Shown: positions 28,088 through 36,267 of the stretch, piece by piece
Position numbering within the stretch: position 1 is the stretch's first letter
Layout of the letters: each line of letters opens with the position of its first letter
From: Hymenobacter roseosalivarius DSM 11622
GTDB lineage: Bacteria > Bacteroidota > Bacteroidia > Cytophagales > Hymenobacteraceae
Direction of reading: 5' to 3'
Length of the DNA stretch: 64,000 nucleotides
Assembly (NCBI RefSeq): GCF_900176135.1
Contig: NZ_FWWW01000068.1
Location: forward strand, 1 to 64,000
Made by a program: the position numbers and the translations under genes
Notes under the pieces: model-generated
The model's database searches: none
Seen by the model: only the letters and a program-made list of their open reading frames with translations
Told to the model about the DNA's origin: nothing

Positions 28088-28621
28088 ATGGCCTCTAACT
28101 CAACCTTGGTCCGCACGCCCGAAACCACGCACCGCATTCACTTTCAGGACTGCGATATGCTCGGCCACCTCAACAATGCCCGCTACCTCGACTATTTCCT
28201 CAACGCCCGCGAAGAGCATACCACCCAGCATTATGCCCTGAACCTAGGCGAGCTGGCCCGCGAGTCGCAGGCTGGGTGGGTAATTACCAAGCACCACATT
28301 GCCTATCTGCGCCCCGCCAACCACGGCGAAGTAGTGCTCATTCGCACCCAGCTTATTCATTTCGACAACTCCAACCTGGTAGTTGAAATGCAGATGCTGA
28401 GCGAGGACGGCGCCCGCCTCAAGGCGTTGCTTTGGTCAGAAATGGCCTTCGTAAATGTGCGCACCGCCACCCGCACCGACCACGCCGACGCCCTGATGGA
28501 CATGCTCGATGCCCTCGACATTGAAGACGTAGAATACGACCCAGATGGCTTCGATGAGCGCGTGCGTTACGTGCGCAAGCAACTCAAGCGCGAGCGGGGC
28601 GAAAAGGAAAGCACCGAATAA
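28088..28621 (+). CDS. Acyl-CoA thioesterase, 4HBT hot-dog fold
   Basis: A 177-residue hot-dog protein. RIHFQDCDMLGHLNNARYLDYFLNAREEH carries the 4HBT active-site aspartate in D.LGH.NN..YL, as in YbgC and related thioesterases. It hydrolyses acyl-CoA thioesters; the acyl chain is not predictable. It is 56 bases after the DUF3616 gene and has a hairpin terminator downstream. Confidence 0.88.
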   Translation: MASNSTLVRTPETTHRIHFQDCDMLGHLNNARYLDYFLNAREEHTTQHYALNLGELARESQAGWVITKHHIAYLRPANHGEVVLIRTQLIHFDNSNLVVEMQMLSEDGARLKALLWSEMAFVNVRTATRTDHADALMDMLDALDIEDVEYDPDGFDERVRYVRKQLKRERGEKESTE

Positions 28622-28648
28622 CCTGTTGAGCTTTTTCTTCGTTAAACC

Positions 28649-28682
28649 TAAACCGGAGCTGCCCTGCGCGGCCCGGTTTTTT
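28649..28682 (+). terminator. Possible terminator after thioesterase gene
   Basis: AAACCGG opposite CCGGTTTTTT around a partly paired GC-rich loop. Confidence 0.5.
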
Positions 28683-28717
28683 GTTTGTGTATTGTGTACT
28701 CTAAAGGTCTAGAAACC

Positions 28718-29287
28718 ATGTCATTATTTGGAAGTGATAAACTAAAAGGAAAGAAAATAGCCATTGTTGCCACCGACGGTTTCGAGCAGTCGGAGCTGGA
28801 GGAGCCGAAGAAATATCTGGAGAATGAAGGCGCCGAAACCCACGTTATTTCCCTGAAAAGCGGCTCTATTAAAGGCTGGGATAAAGACAACTGGGGCGAC
28901 AAAGTGAGCGTAGACAAGCTCATCGGTGATGCCCGCGTGGACGACTACGATGCGCTGGTGTTGCCTGGGGGGCAAATTAACCCCGACAAGCTACGCGTGG
29001 AGCAAAAAGTAGTAGACTTCGTGACGGAGTTTATGCACTCGGGCAAAGTAGTAGCCGCCATCTGCCACGGCCCCTGGACCCTGATTGAAACGGGCCTGGT
29101 ACGCGGCAAGAAAATGACCAGCTACCCCAGCATCAAAACTGACCTGAAGAACGCTGGCGCCCTTTGGGAAGACAGCGAAGTGGTGGTTGATAAAGGTCTC
29201 ATAACCAGCCGCAACCCGAATGATATTCCGGCTTTCAATAAGAAAATCGTAGAGGAAATTCTGGAAGGCGTACACGCTGCACGCTAA
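28718..29287 (+). CDS. DJ-1/PfpI family protein (PfpI-type deglycase/amidotransferase-like)
   Basis: A 189-residue member of the DJ-1/PfpI superfamily. KKIAIVATDGFEQSELEEPKKYL is the family opening with the conserved glutamate, YDALVLPGG follows, and AICHGPWTLIE contains the nucleophile cysteine and the adjacent histidine. Known roles are protease, deglycase or stress chaperone; none is proven here. ATG at 28718. Confidence 0.92.
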   Translation: MSLFGSDKLKGKKIAIVATDGFEQSELEEPKKYLENEGAETHVISLKSGSIKGWDKDNWGDKVSVDKLIGDARVDDYDALVLPGGQINPDKLRVEQKVVDFVTEFMHSGKVVAAICHGPWTLIETGLVRGKKMTSYPSIKTDLKNAGALWEDSEVVVDKGLITSRNPNDIPAFNKKIVEEILEGVHAAR

Positions 29288-29311
29288 CCGTAATACAAAT
29301 TTCTGATGTTT

Positions 29312-29348
29312 AAAAAAGCCTCCCGGAACTGATCCAGGGGGCTTTTTT
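29312..29348 (+). terminator. Terminator after PfpI-like gene
   Basis: AAAAAAGCC with GGCTTTTTT, the stem extended by a T-G wobble and two GC pairs, 25 bases after the stop codon. Confidence 0.8.
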
Positions 29349-29365
29349 GTGTAACTCACCATAAC

Positions 29366-29397
29366 GCCGTAGAGACGCGTATTCGCGTCTCTACGGC
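29366..29397. repeat. Compact family B palindrome
   Basis: Perfect 14-bp inverted repeat GCCGTAGAGACGCG around TATT. It shares the GTAGAGACGCG word with the larger copy at 32074. Confidence 0.75.
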
Positions 29398-29399
29398 AG

Positions 29400-29930
29400 C
29401 TAGTCAAGAAATGCCAGCAAATCGGCCGCGAGTTGGTGATACACGAAATAAAAGCACACATCAAAAATCAGCAAAAAAGCCCCCTGCAACCACAAGGAGC
29501 GCCCAAACCCAAGCAGCCGCTCGGGCCGGTGGTCGGCAGATGCGGCGCGGGCGCGGAGCCAGCTGCCCGTAGCTACGTAGGCCACATCGAGGCCGGTATT
29601 GAAGAGCAGGATTTTCTCGAAGTTGAATTGAGCCGTGAAACTGTCGGCCAAGGTCATGCCGGCTACTTGGTTGGGGTGGGCGCTGAGTAGCCCGAACACG
29701 GCCAGCCCGGCATTTATCAGGTTCCAGCCCACGTTCATCTGGTGGAAGTAGTGGGCTTCGGTGCGCTTATCAGTGCGGGCTACGAAATAGCCGCTCACCA
29801 CCAGGTTCAGCAGGGCCCAGGCTCCCAGTATGCCCATGCCGCGCTCGGCCAGCAGCTCACGGGTCCGGTTGAGCAGCGTCAGAGCGTCGCTAGGGTCGGG
29901 GAGGGCGAGCAGGAGAGTGGTAAGTGGCAT
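29400..29930 (-). CDS. DUF6992-like membrane protein
   Basis: A 176-residue protein with four hydrophobic segments (WALLNLVVSGYFVA, WNLINAGLAVFGLL, ILLFNTGLDVAYVATG and GAFLLIFDVCFYFVYHQL), ending in LAADLLAFLD. The order and the FHQMNVGWNLINAGLA motif match DUF6992, membrane proteins of unknown function common in Bacteroidota. I start at 29930 and not at the farther ATG (29996) because a terminator for the next minus-strand gene lies between. Confidence 0.7.
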   Translation of the reverse strand: MPLTTLLLALPDPSDALTLLNRTRELLAERGMGILGAWALLNLVVSGYFVARTDKRTEAHYFHQMNVGWNLINAGLAVFGLLSAHPNQVAGMTLADSFTAQFNFEKILLFNTGLDVAYVATGSWLRARAASADHRPERLLGFGRSLWLQGAFLLIFDVCFYFVYHQLAADLLAFLD

Positions 29931-29955
29931 GGCAAATGGCAAGATAACGGCCCAA

Positions 29956-29985
29956 AAAAAGGAAGCCGGGGCGGGCTTCCTTTTT
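29956..29985 (-). terminator. Terminator after outer-membrane protein gene
   Basis: AAAAAGGAAGCC with its complement, 12-bp stem and 6-base loop; T-rich on the minus strand. Confidence 0.75.
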
Positions 29986-30006
29986 GGAAAGGGCAAAAGA
30001 GGTTGA

Positions 30007-30687
30007 TTAGTTAGAAATGCCGATTCCCAGGTACACCTGGAACACGCCGTTTTTCACGTTGTCGTACGCATCGGCACCGGCGTCCTGGGGGTCATTATAA
30101 ATGTCAGCCAAACCGAGGTCGTAGCGGGCACCGAGACGAGCCGGGCCTACGCGGGCTTCTACGCCCCCTATTACGCCGTACTCTAGGCTATTTAGGCCCA
30201 CATCAGAGATACTACGCTCCCGGCCCGCGTACTTCGCATTCGCAAGCAGCGATACTTGCGGGCCAGCATGAATACTGATATTGTCTACGATGTTGTAAAC
30301 CAACAGAATAGGCACTTGTAGGTAATCAAGGCGTGTTTCCTCCTTGCTACCAGCGGGTTGGCCGGTCACTAGATCAAATGCCTGGGCATTAAACCCTTTG
30401 CGAGAAAACAAAAACTCCGGCTGAAGGGAGAACTTCTCGTTGAAAGCAAACTGTGCGTACACGCCAGCGTGGTAGGATTTGAGGCTTTCGAGGTCCTGGT
30501 AAGCGTCTTTGTCCTGGCCGCGCAAATCGGCCAGATTGAAGCCTGCCTTGATGCCGAAGCCGTTGTTACGCGAGTCGCTGCTACCAAAGCCGTAGTCAGT
30601 GGAAGAACGCACGCCGATGGGGCCATCCTGAGCGGAGACAGCAAGGGGGGCGGCGCAGAAAGTAAGGAGGAGGAATAATTTTTTCAT
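30007..30687 (-). CDS. Outer-membrane beta-barrel protein (PorT-like)
   Basis: A 226-residue protein with signal peptide MKKLFLLLTFCAAPLAVSAQ. Alternating strands with GFGIKAGFNLADL, YAQFAFNEKFSLQPEFLFSRKG, YLQVPILLVYNIVDNISIHAGPQ and a C-terminal VFQVYLGIGISN match the outer-membrane beta-barrel domain (PorT/OMP_b-brl type) of Bacteroidota. The QP.fl.srkG and y...P.l.ky motifs are typical. Function is not specific. Confidence 0.85.
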   Translation of the reverse strand: MKKLFLLLTFCAAPLAVSAQDGPIGVRSSTDYGFGSSDSRNNGFGIKAGFNLADLRGQDKDAYQDLESLKSYHAGVYAQFAFNEKFSLQPEFLFSRKGFNAQAFDLVTGQPAGSKEETRLDYLQVPILLVYNIVDNISIHAGPQVSLLANAKYAGRERSISDVGLNSLEYGVIGGVEARVGPARLGARYDLGLADIYNDPQDAGADAYDNVKNGVFQVYLGIGISN

Positions 30688-30889
30688 AAGACAAAACAGG
30701 TGAATCGGACGAGTAAAAAGCCCTGGTTAGGTTGTAGAGAAAACAAATTGAGAGGTACTACGCCCGGTTTTACACTTGCAGATTACGCGCTTGCGCAGCG
30801 GAGGTTGAAAAATTTTGTTGCCTCACCGAGTAGCACCAATAGTCAAGACGTGTATATTTGGCTCTTTCCGGCCGCCGCCAGTTGGCTTT

Positions 30890-30964
30890 GGGGTATTAGC
30901 TCAGTTGGTTCAGAGCACTACCTCGACAAGGTAGGGGTCACTGGTTCGAGCCCAGTATGCCCCA
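30890..30964 (+). tRNA. tRNA-Val (GAC anticodon)
   Basis: A 75-base cloverleaf: acceptor GGGGTAT with ATGCCCC, D arm GCTC..GAGC, anticodon stem CTACC with GGTAG around loop TCGACAA, variable loop GGGTC, T stem ACTGG with CCAGT and loop TTCGAGC. Anticodon GAC (30925-30927) reads valine codons. The CCA end is not encoded. Position 33 is C, not the near-universal T, which is unusual. A hairpin terminator follows at once. Confidence 0.95.
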
Positions 30965-30974
30965 CTTAAAGCCG

Positions 30975-31003
30975 AGCCCCGCTACGTGTAGCGGGGCTTT
31001 TTT
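30975..31003 (+). terminator. Terminator after tRNA-Val
   Basis: Stem AGCCCCGCTA with its complement around CGTG, followed by a T tract. Confidence 0.88.
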
Positions 31004-31047
31004 GTGCCCAAACCCTAACAAATCCGTTGAATTTGCCTTACTAGGCG

Positions 31048-31137
31048 GTCATGCTGAGACTACGAAGCATCTCGCGTGTTTCGTTGAGCTATTAATCCAG
31101 CATCAGCACGCGAGATGCTTCGTAGCCTCAGCATGAC
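31048..31137. repeat. Family A inverted-repeat element
   Basis: Arms GTCATGCTGAGACTACGAAG.. and their near-perfect complement, about 31 bases each, around a 28-base spacer. It carries the AGCATCTCGCGTG core. Confidence 0.8.
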
Positions 31138-31158
31138 GTTCTGGCTTAAATACTTCAC

Positions 31159-32064
31159 ATGCTCTCCATTGCCTGGGCACCGCTCTACGCCCACCCGCTG
31201 CCCACCGGCCACCGCTTCCCGATGCTCAAATACGAGCTGCTGCCCGAGCAGCTCCTGCGCGAAGGCACCATTACGGAAGCCAATTTATTTGCCCCCCAGC
31301 CGCCTGCGGCAATCGAGATTCTACGCACGCATACGCCTGATTATTACCGCCGTCTGCGCCTGGGGCAGCTTACGCGCCAGGAAGAGCGGGCCACCGGCTT
31401 TCCGTGGTCGGAGCAACTGATAGCGCGCGAAGTCACGATTCTGGGCGGCACCATTGAGTGCGCGCGCCGGGCCTTGCGCCACGGCGTAGCGGCTAATGTA
31501 GCCGGCGGCACCCACCACGCATTCGCTGATCGGGGCGAAGGTTTTTGCCTGCTCAACGACCAGGCCGCAGCGGCCAACTACTTGCTGGCGCATGAGCCAA
31601 GCGTTCAGAAAGTGCTCATCGTGGATCTTGATGTGCATCAGGGGAACGGTACGGCCGCTATTTTTCAGCACGAGCCGCGCGTATTTACCTTCAGCATGCA
31701 CGGGGCCCGCAACTACCCGCACCGCAAAGAGCAATCGGACCTCGACCTGCCCCTGGCCGACCAAACCAACGACGCCACTTACCTGAAGCTGCTCGCCGAT
31801 ACGCTGCCGCGCCTGCTGGATGAGGTGCGACCCGACTTCGTGTTCTACTTAGCCGGCGTCGATGTGCTGGCCACCGACAAGCTTGGTCATCTTGCCCTCA
31901 CCCGCCAAGGCTGCCGCCAGCGCGACCAGCTCGTGCTCGAACTCTGTCACCGCCATCAGCTGCCGGTAGTGGTGTGCATGGGCGGCGGCTACTCCGAGCG
32001 CCTCGCCGACATCGTGGAGGCCCACGCTAATACATTTCGACTACTGCAGGAGGTTTATTTTTAG
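31159..32064 (+). CDS. Histone deacetylase-like (AcuC/HDAC superfamily) protein
   Basis: A 301-residue zinc amidohydrolase of the class that includes AcuC and bacterial HDAC-like proteins. The active-site features are GGTHHAFADRGEGFCLLND (double histidine), IVDLDVHQGNGT (metal aspartate and histidine), FYLAGVDVLATDKLGHL (second metal aspartate) and MGGGYSE. It deacetylates lysine or small amides; in bacteria such enzymes act on acetylated proteins or polyamines. It is short compared with AcuC but complete for the family. It stands alone. Confidence 0.9.
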   Translation: MLSIAWAPLYAHPLPTGHRFPMLKYELLPEQLLREGTITEANLFAPQPPAAIEILRTHTPDYYRRLRLGQLTRQEERATGFPWSEQLIAREVTILGGTIECARRALRHGVAANVAGGTHHAFADRGEGFCLLNDQAAAANYLLAHEPSVQKVLIVDLDVHQGNGTAAIFQHEPRVFTFSMHGARNYPHRKEQSDLDLPLADQTNDATYLKLLADTLPRLLDEVRPDFVFYLAGVDVLATDKLGHLALTRQGCRQRDQLVLELCHRHQLPVVVCMGGGYSERLADIVEAHANTFRLLQEVYF

Positions 32065-32073
32065 CTGCCTATG

Positions 32074-32176
32074 TTGTAGAGACGCATATTCGCGTCTAAT
32101 CGTTGGACAACCGAACCTGCGCCATTTAGCCTAAACAACGACCGCGGCGATTAGACGCGAATACGCGTCTCTACAA
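32074..32176. repeat. Family B inverted-repeat element
   Basis: Arms of 29 bases (TTGTAGAGACGCATATTCGC.. and its complement) with one mismatch around a 45-base spacer. Confidence 0.8.
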
Positions 32177-32191
32177 GTTTTAAGGCTTTTA

Positions 32192-32890
32192 TCAGATAAC
32201 CACCTGCCACCGAAATGCCCAGCGCCAGCTCAGCTCGTATTTTTCGATGCCTGCCTGCTGCAGAATGCGCTGCCAATCAGGTTTGGTAAATGCCCGCGCC
32301 ACGGACAAGGGCGCGTCATTCTGCACCAGATACGAGCCCCGAAACAAACGCGTAAGCCACTTAATGCTATAATAAGCCACCGGATGCCGGTGCAAATCGT
32401 TGATAATCACTGCCACGCCCGCCTGCTGGCGCAATTGGCGCAGCAGGCGGGCCAGCTCAGCATCCGTGAAATGGTGGCAGAATAAACTGCACGTAATCAC
32501 ATCAAAATGCTGGGCCCGAAACTCCGGCGCGAAAATATCCTGCTGTTGAAAGCTGATTTCGGGGTAAGCCTGACTTTTCTCGGTGGCATAGTCCAGCATA
32601 AACCGGTTGGCATCAATGCCGACCAGTTCTACTGGCAGGTGGCGTTTGCGCGCCCAGCGCGCTATGTGGCGCAGCGTATCGCCACCGCCGCTGCCCAGGT
32701 CGGCGAGGCGCAGGGGACGTCTGGGGGGCATTTTTGCGCGCAGCCGAGCCAGTGCATCCGTCACCACCCCGTAGCCGCCCAAGCGAGTATTGATCAACTC
32801 CAGCTCGTCCAGATTCTGCCGTAGCGCGTCGGAGGCCAGGGTCAGGTCGTCCATGAGTTCGGACTCGGTGGCGCGCTGGCGAAGGTTCAT
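32192..32890 (-). CDS. SAM-dependent methyltransferase of the type III PKS operon
   Basis: A 232-residue class I methyltransferase: LADLGSGGGDTLRHIARWA is motif I, LVGIDANRF the acidic-loop region and FDVITCSLFCHHFTDAE motif IV. It has no signal peptide. It is the last gene of a minus-strand cluster, 38 bases after the type III polyketide synthase, so it probably methylates a polyketide product (O- or C-methylation of an alkylpyrone or alkylresorcinol). The substrate is inferred from context only. Confidence 0.85.
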   Translation of the reverse strand: MNLRQRATESELMDDLTLASDALRQNLDELELINTRLGGYGVVTDALARLRAKMPPRRPLRLADLGSGGGDTLRHIARWARKRHLPVELVGIDANRFMLDYATEKSQAYPEISFQQQDIFAPEFRAQHFDVITCSLFCHHFTDAELARLLRQLRQQAGVAVIINDLHRHPVAYYSIKWLTRLFRGSYLVQNDAPLSVARAFTKPDWQRILQQAGIEKYELSWRWAFRWQVVI

Positions 32891-32928
32891 GCGGCTGGGG
32901 GGGCTTTTTTCGGTTGTCTTTGCGCAGT

Positions 32929-34047
32929 TTAGTTATTCCCAAAAGCCACCTTCAGCAGCATGGCCTCCAGCGTTAGCCCCGGCCCGAAGGCAAAGCTCAG
33001 CACCGGCGCTTCCTGATCAGCTTTCGTGAGCGACTGAAGCAGCTCGTGCAGCACAAATAGTACCGTCGCCGACGACATATTGCCGTAGTCGCGCAGCACC
33101 TGGTAGGCGAAGCGGTTGTCGTGGGTAGTCAGGCCCAGCTCCTGCTCTATGGTTTCCAGAATCCTGCGCCCGCCGGGATGAATGGCGAAGTGCTGAATAT
33201 CTGGTAGCTGAATGGGCAGGTTTTCGAGCAGCCCATCTGTCAGCTCACGGATACCCTTTTGGATGAGGCGCGGCACATACGACGATAAGGTCATCTCAAA
33301 GCCAAAGTCGTTGATGTGCCAGGCCATATCGGCGTGCCCGTTAGGCTCGATGCCGCAGTGAAAAGCCGCCAGCTCTAAGCTCGCACCTTCCGCTGCTGGC
33401 ACGGCCCGCACCAGCACCGCCGCCGAACCATCGCCAAATAAGGCATTGGATACCAAATGGTCTTCCTCCCGATTTTTCTGGAAGTGAATGGTACACAGCT
33501 CCGTACTCACGATGAGCACGTTGGCGTTGGCATCAGCCCGGCAGAAGGCATCGGCTAGCTTCAGGGCGTTGAAGGCCGCGTAGCAACCCATAAAATTGAC
33601 GCAGGTACGCTGCACATTTGGCCGCAAACCCAGGGTTTGAACCAACTCCAGATCCAGGCCCGGCGCGTACATGCCCGTGCAGCTTACCGTAATCAAATGC
33701 GTGATGCTAGCCAGCGTAACCTCCGGCACCTGCCGCAAGCAGTCCTGAGCTGCCCGCACCGACAACGGCAGGGCGCACTGCCGGTACACGGTCATGCGTT
33801 GTCCCACCGACGGAAAAGGTTCTAAATCAGGCGTGTTAGGGAAAAACTCAAACTCTCCGTTGGGTCGGCTATAATCAGCCAGGACAGAGTAGCGTTGGCC
33901 AATCCCCGTTACGCGGTAGAGGGCTCGCAGCTTGCGCGCCTCCTGGTGATCGAGTTGCAGGGCCTCGGCCATAAAAGTGGCGATTTGGGGCTGCGGAATA
34001 ACATGGGTAGGGTTGGCCGTGCCGATGGCACACAGGTAGCTGCTCAT
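32929..34047 (-). CDS. Type III polyketide synthase
   Basis: A 372-residue chalcone/stilbene-synthase-like enzyme. The catalytic triad is visible: cysteine in VNFMGCYAAFNALKLADA (Cys155), histidine in FAIHPGGRRIL and asparagine in DYGNMSSATVLFVL. It condenses malonyl-CoA units on an acyl starter to make alkylpyrones, alkylresorcinols or related polyketides. The starter cannot be read from sequence. The ATG at 34047 (MSSYLCAIGTANP) is the family start; a longer frame to 34089 adds a basic tail. Middle gene of a three-gene minus-strand operon with an FAD enzyme and a methyltransferase. Confidence 0.95.
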   Translation of the reverse strand: MSSYLCAIGTANPTHVIPQPQIATFMAEALQLDHQEARKLRALYRVTGIGQRYSVLADYSRPNGEFEFFPNTPDLEPFPSVGQRMTVYRQCALPLSVRAAQDCLRQVPEVTLASITHLITVSCTGMYAPGLDLELVQTLGLRPNVQRTCVNFMGCYAAFNALKLADAFCRADANANVLIVSTELCTIHFQKNREEDHLVSNALFGDGSAAVLVRAVPAAEGASLELAAFHCGIEPNGHADMAWHINDFGFEMTLSSYVPRLIQKGIRELTDGLLENLPIQLPDIQHFAIHPGGRRILETIEQELGLTTHDNRFAYQVLRDYGNMSSATVLFVLHELLQSLTKADQEAPVLSFAFGPGLTLEAMLLKVAFGNN

Positions 34048-34199
34048 TAAGGGAAGTATACGCAAATTACTGCCGCGTCGCCGGTGCAAGTTTTTGCCAG
34101 ATTACAAGCTCCATCAGAGAGCTTAGCTATGCTTACGCAGGAGGTAAGAAATTGGGTTTTCCGGATCACCCCCGCTTGCTTTTTAACCACTAATCGGCT

Positions 34200-35309
34200 T
34201 TAAAATATTTCCCCGTGCGTGCGGCGCATAAGGCCGCGCACGGCCCCCGGCCAGTACCGCAAGCCGCCTACGGCCGCTTCACTCAGGAAGGACCTGCCAA
34301 ACAAGCCCTGCACGGCCCGACCCACCCGCAAACGCCCCCCCAAGTGCGTTTGCCAGTCACGTTGGTAATGGGCCTCCAGGGTGGCGCGGGTGGTGCGGCC
34401 CGCCAGAAAATCGTGGACGTGCGCACTGGCAATCTGCGCTCCGTGAATGGCCATAGCCATGCCGTTGCCGCAAAGCGGCGTAATGAGGCCGGCTGCGTCG
34501 CCGCACATCAGGATATGGTTTTCCACGCAGTTTTTGGGCGCGAAGGAAATCTCGTTGATAACCTCCGGCTGTGGATAGAGAAACTCGGCCTCGCGCAAAA
34601 TGCTCCCCAGTCGCGGGTTGCGGGCCAACACCTGCTCTTCCATGGCCGGAATAGTGCCGTGCTTCTTCAGGTTCTGGCGAGTAGTGAGGTAGCAGAAGCA
34701 GTATTTATCTTCTTCAATGGCCGAGATGCCCGCGTACCCGTCGGCGAAGTTGTGCAGGGCAATCAGGTTGCGCGGGAAATCGAGGCGCAGGTGGTATTTC
34801 ACGCCCAGATAAGGCGAGCGTTGGGTGAAAAAAGGTCGTTGCAGCTGGCGGTCGAGGTTGGCGCGCTTACCGTACGCGCCCAGCACGACGCGGGCCTGTA
34901 AAACACGGCCGTCGGCCAGCGTTATGCGGTGCTGGTCATCGACGAATGCGACATCCGTGACGGTGGCTCCCTGATGAAACTCCACACCCCGCACCTGGGC
35001 CTGCTGATACAGGAAATAATCCAGCGTATAGCGACTCACCCCAAAGCCGCCCAGATCGAGCGGAACGGTGAGCGTGCGGCCCGCTGGTGAACTGAGCAGG
35101 AACTGCGTGATGGAAGCGGGCCCAAGCGCCGCCGGATCTACGCCGAGCCGCCGCAGGTAAGGCAGTACCTCGTTGGATACATATTCGCCGCAGACCTTGT
35201 GAAATGGGTAGCGCTTGCGCTCCACCACCGTGACGTGGTGCCCCCGGCCAATTAAATCCAGCGCTGCCGTCAGTCCACCTACCCCCCCGCCGATAATGAG
35301 AACGTCCAA
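34200..35309 (-). CDS. FAD-dependent oxidoreductase, geranylgeranyl-reductase/halogenase-like
   Basis: A 369-residue flavoprotein: VLIIGGGVGGLTAALDL is the FAD dinucleotide motif, VCGEYVS follows near residue 40, and ILMCGDAAGLITPLCGNGMA is the second FAD motif of the PHBH/geranylgeranyl-reductase superfamily. It begins the operon with the type III PKS and methyltransferase, and would hydroxylate or reduce the polyketide. Monooxygenase versus reductase role is open. 152 bases lie between it and the PKS gene. Confidence 0.88.
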   Translation of the reverse strand: MDVLIIGGGVGGLTAALDLIGRGHHVTVVERKRYPFHKVCGEYVSNEVLPYLRRLGVDPAALGPASITQFLLSSPAGRTLTVPLDLGGFGVSRYTLDYFLYQQAQVRGVEFHQGATVTDVAFVDDQHRITLADGRVLQARVVLGAYGKRANLDRQLQRPFFTQRSPYLGVKYHLRLDFPRNLIALHNFADGYAGISAIEEDKYCFCYLTTRQNLKKHGTIPAMEEQVLARNPRLGSILREAEFLYPQPEVINEISFAPKNCVENHILMCGDAAGLITPLCGNGMAMAIHGAQIASAHVHDFLAGRTTRATLEAHYQRDWQTHLGGRLRVGRAVQGLFGRSFLSEAAVGGLRYWPGAVRGLMRRTHGEIF

Positions 35310-35404
35310 TTTTTTTTTAAAGATAAAATGGTGAAAAACAGCGTCGACGCCTTTATTTATAGAAGATAAGTTATATTTTATGTACCTTGTTAAAATTGCG
35401 ATGC

Positions 35405-35412
35405 TACCTTTG
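35405..35412 (+). promoter_or_regulatory. Likely -7 box before T9SS-domain gene
   Basis: TACCTTTG matches the TAnnTTTG -7 element, in an AT-rich stretch 66 bases before the start. No -33 TTG is at the ideal spacing (a TTG at 35387 is too close). Confidence 0.4.
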
Positions 35413-35477
35413 CAAACCTAATTGAGTGTCTGACGTTAAGAAATTTAACCGACGCGCCAATCGCCTAACGGTCTGAT

Positions 35478-35855
35478 ATGATGAAAACTCTACGCTTATT
35501 ATTGTGTTTCTGCGCTTTGGTACTCGGTCCGCTGGGAGCCAGCGTGCCCACTGCCACGGCTCAGCCCGCCAGTCCTACTGCATCTAGCCGTCCGACCGCG
35601 GATGAAAAAAATGTATTGGTGTATCCCAATCCCAGCACTGGTATCGTGCATATCGATATCAATGGCTTCAATGGCCGTAAAACAGAGTTGCGTATTCTGA
35701 ACGTTATCGGCTCCGTGATTTACCGCGAATCGCTGACCGAGCTGAATGGCCGTTTCACTAAAACCCTCGACCTAAGTAGGTTTGCCAGCGGTCTTTACTA
35801 CGTAAAGCTCGAATCGGACAACGCCAGCGAAATGCGTAAGCTGGTAATCCGATGA
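35478..35855 (+). CDS. Small secreted protein made of a T9SS C-terminal domain
   Basis: A 125-residue protein: signal peptide (MMKTLRLLLCFCALVLGPL.. to about residue 28), a short Ser/Thr/Ala linker, then residues 45-125 form a complete type IX secretion sorting domain (type A). VLVYPNPSTGIVHIDI, LRILNVIGSVIY and LDLSRFASGLYYVKLES are its hallmark strands, ending in MRKLVIR. No other domain is present, so the sorting domain is almost the whole mature protein. It would be exported through T9SS, but has no obvious cargo. A hairpin terminator follows. Confidence 0.9.
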   Translation: MMKTLRLLLCFCALVLGPLGASVPTATAQPASPTASSRPTADEKNVLVYPNPSTGIVHIDINGFNGRKTELRILNVIGSVIYRESLTELNGRFTKTLDLSRFASGLYYVKLESDNASEMRKLVIR

Positions 35856-35875
35856 ATTGCTTCAACGCTTAAAAT

Positions 35876-35910
35876 AAAAAGCAGCCTCCTCATAATGTGG
35901 CTGCTTTTTT
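35876..35910 (+). terminator. Terminator after T9SS-domain gene
   Basis: AAAAAGCAGCC with GGCTGCTTTTTT, 11-bp stem and 12-base loop. Confidence 0.85.
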
Positions 35911-35924
35911 GTGCGCAAAGAGCA

Positions 35925-35962
35925 AAAAAATGGTCCTTATTATTACGTAAGGACCATTTTTT
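35925..35962 (-). terminator. Terminator for the small minus-strand gene
   Basis: A 15-bp stem (AAAAAATGGTCCTTA with its complement) around 8 bases. It lies just downstream of the 38-residue minus-strand gene and has T tracts on both sides. Confidence 0.8.
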
Positions 35963-35984
35963 CAACTTTACAATTAAGGTCTAC

Positions 35985-36101
35985 CTAGCGGTTAGGAACC
36001 CGAACCGGTTGGGGCTTCAACATATCCTTGATATTATCCAGAGTGTTGAGGGCGATGAGCGCGGTAGCAATCAGCAGCCCTACAAAAAGAAGGAAAGACA
36101 T
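35985..36101 (-). CDS. Possible 38-residue membrane peptide
   Basis: A short frame starting at ATG 36101: MSFLLFVGLLIATALIAL forms one membrane helix, followed by a polar tail ending in QPVRVPNR. A strong terminator lies 23 bases beyond the stop, which supports real transcription. Small single-span proteins are common, but nothing identifies this one. Confidence 0.5.
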   Translation of the reverse strand: MSFLLFVGLLIATALIALNTLDNIKDMLKPQPVRVPNR

Positions 36102-36267
36102 ACGAGTGGGAGTTTGAGGGCGAGAAAGGAATAAAACCGGGGTCGACACGCCAACGCGACAATACCGGTTAGTAAATGTACTCTCTTGAACCCCGGAACA
36201 CAGCATCAGGTTTCAGCATAATTATGTGCTTTTTGATCTTTTCCAGTATCGAGGGTACTGGCAGCAA

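Noticed and set aside
30700..30969. Open frame across the tRNA
   Set aside because: It overlaps the tRNA-Val completely; the tRNA fold is the better explanation.
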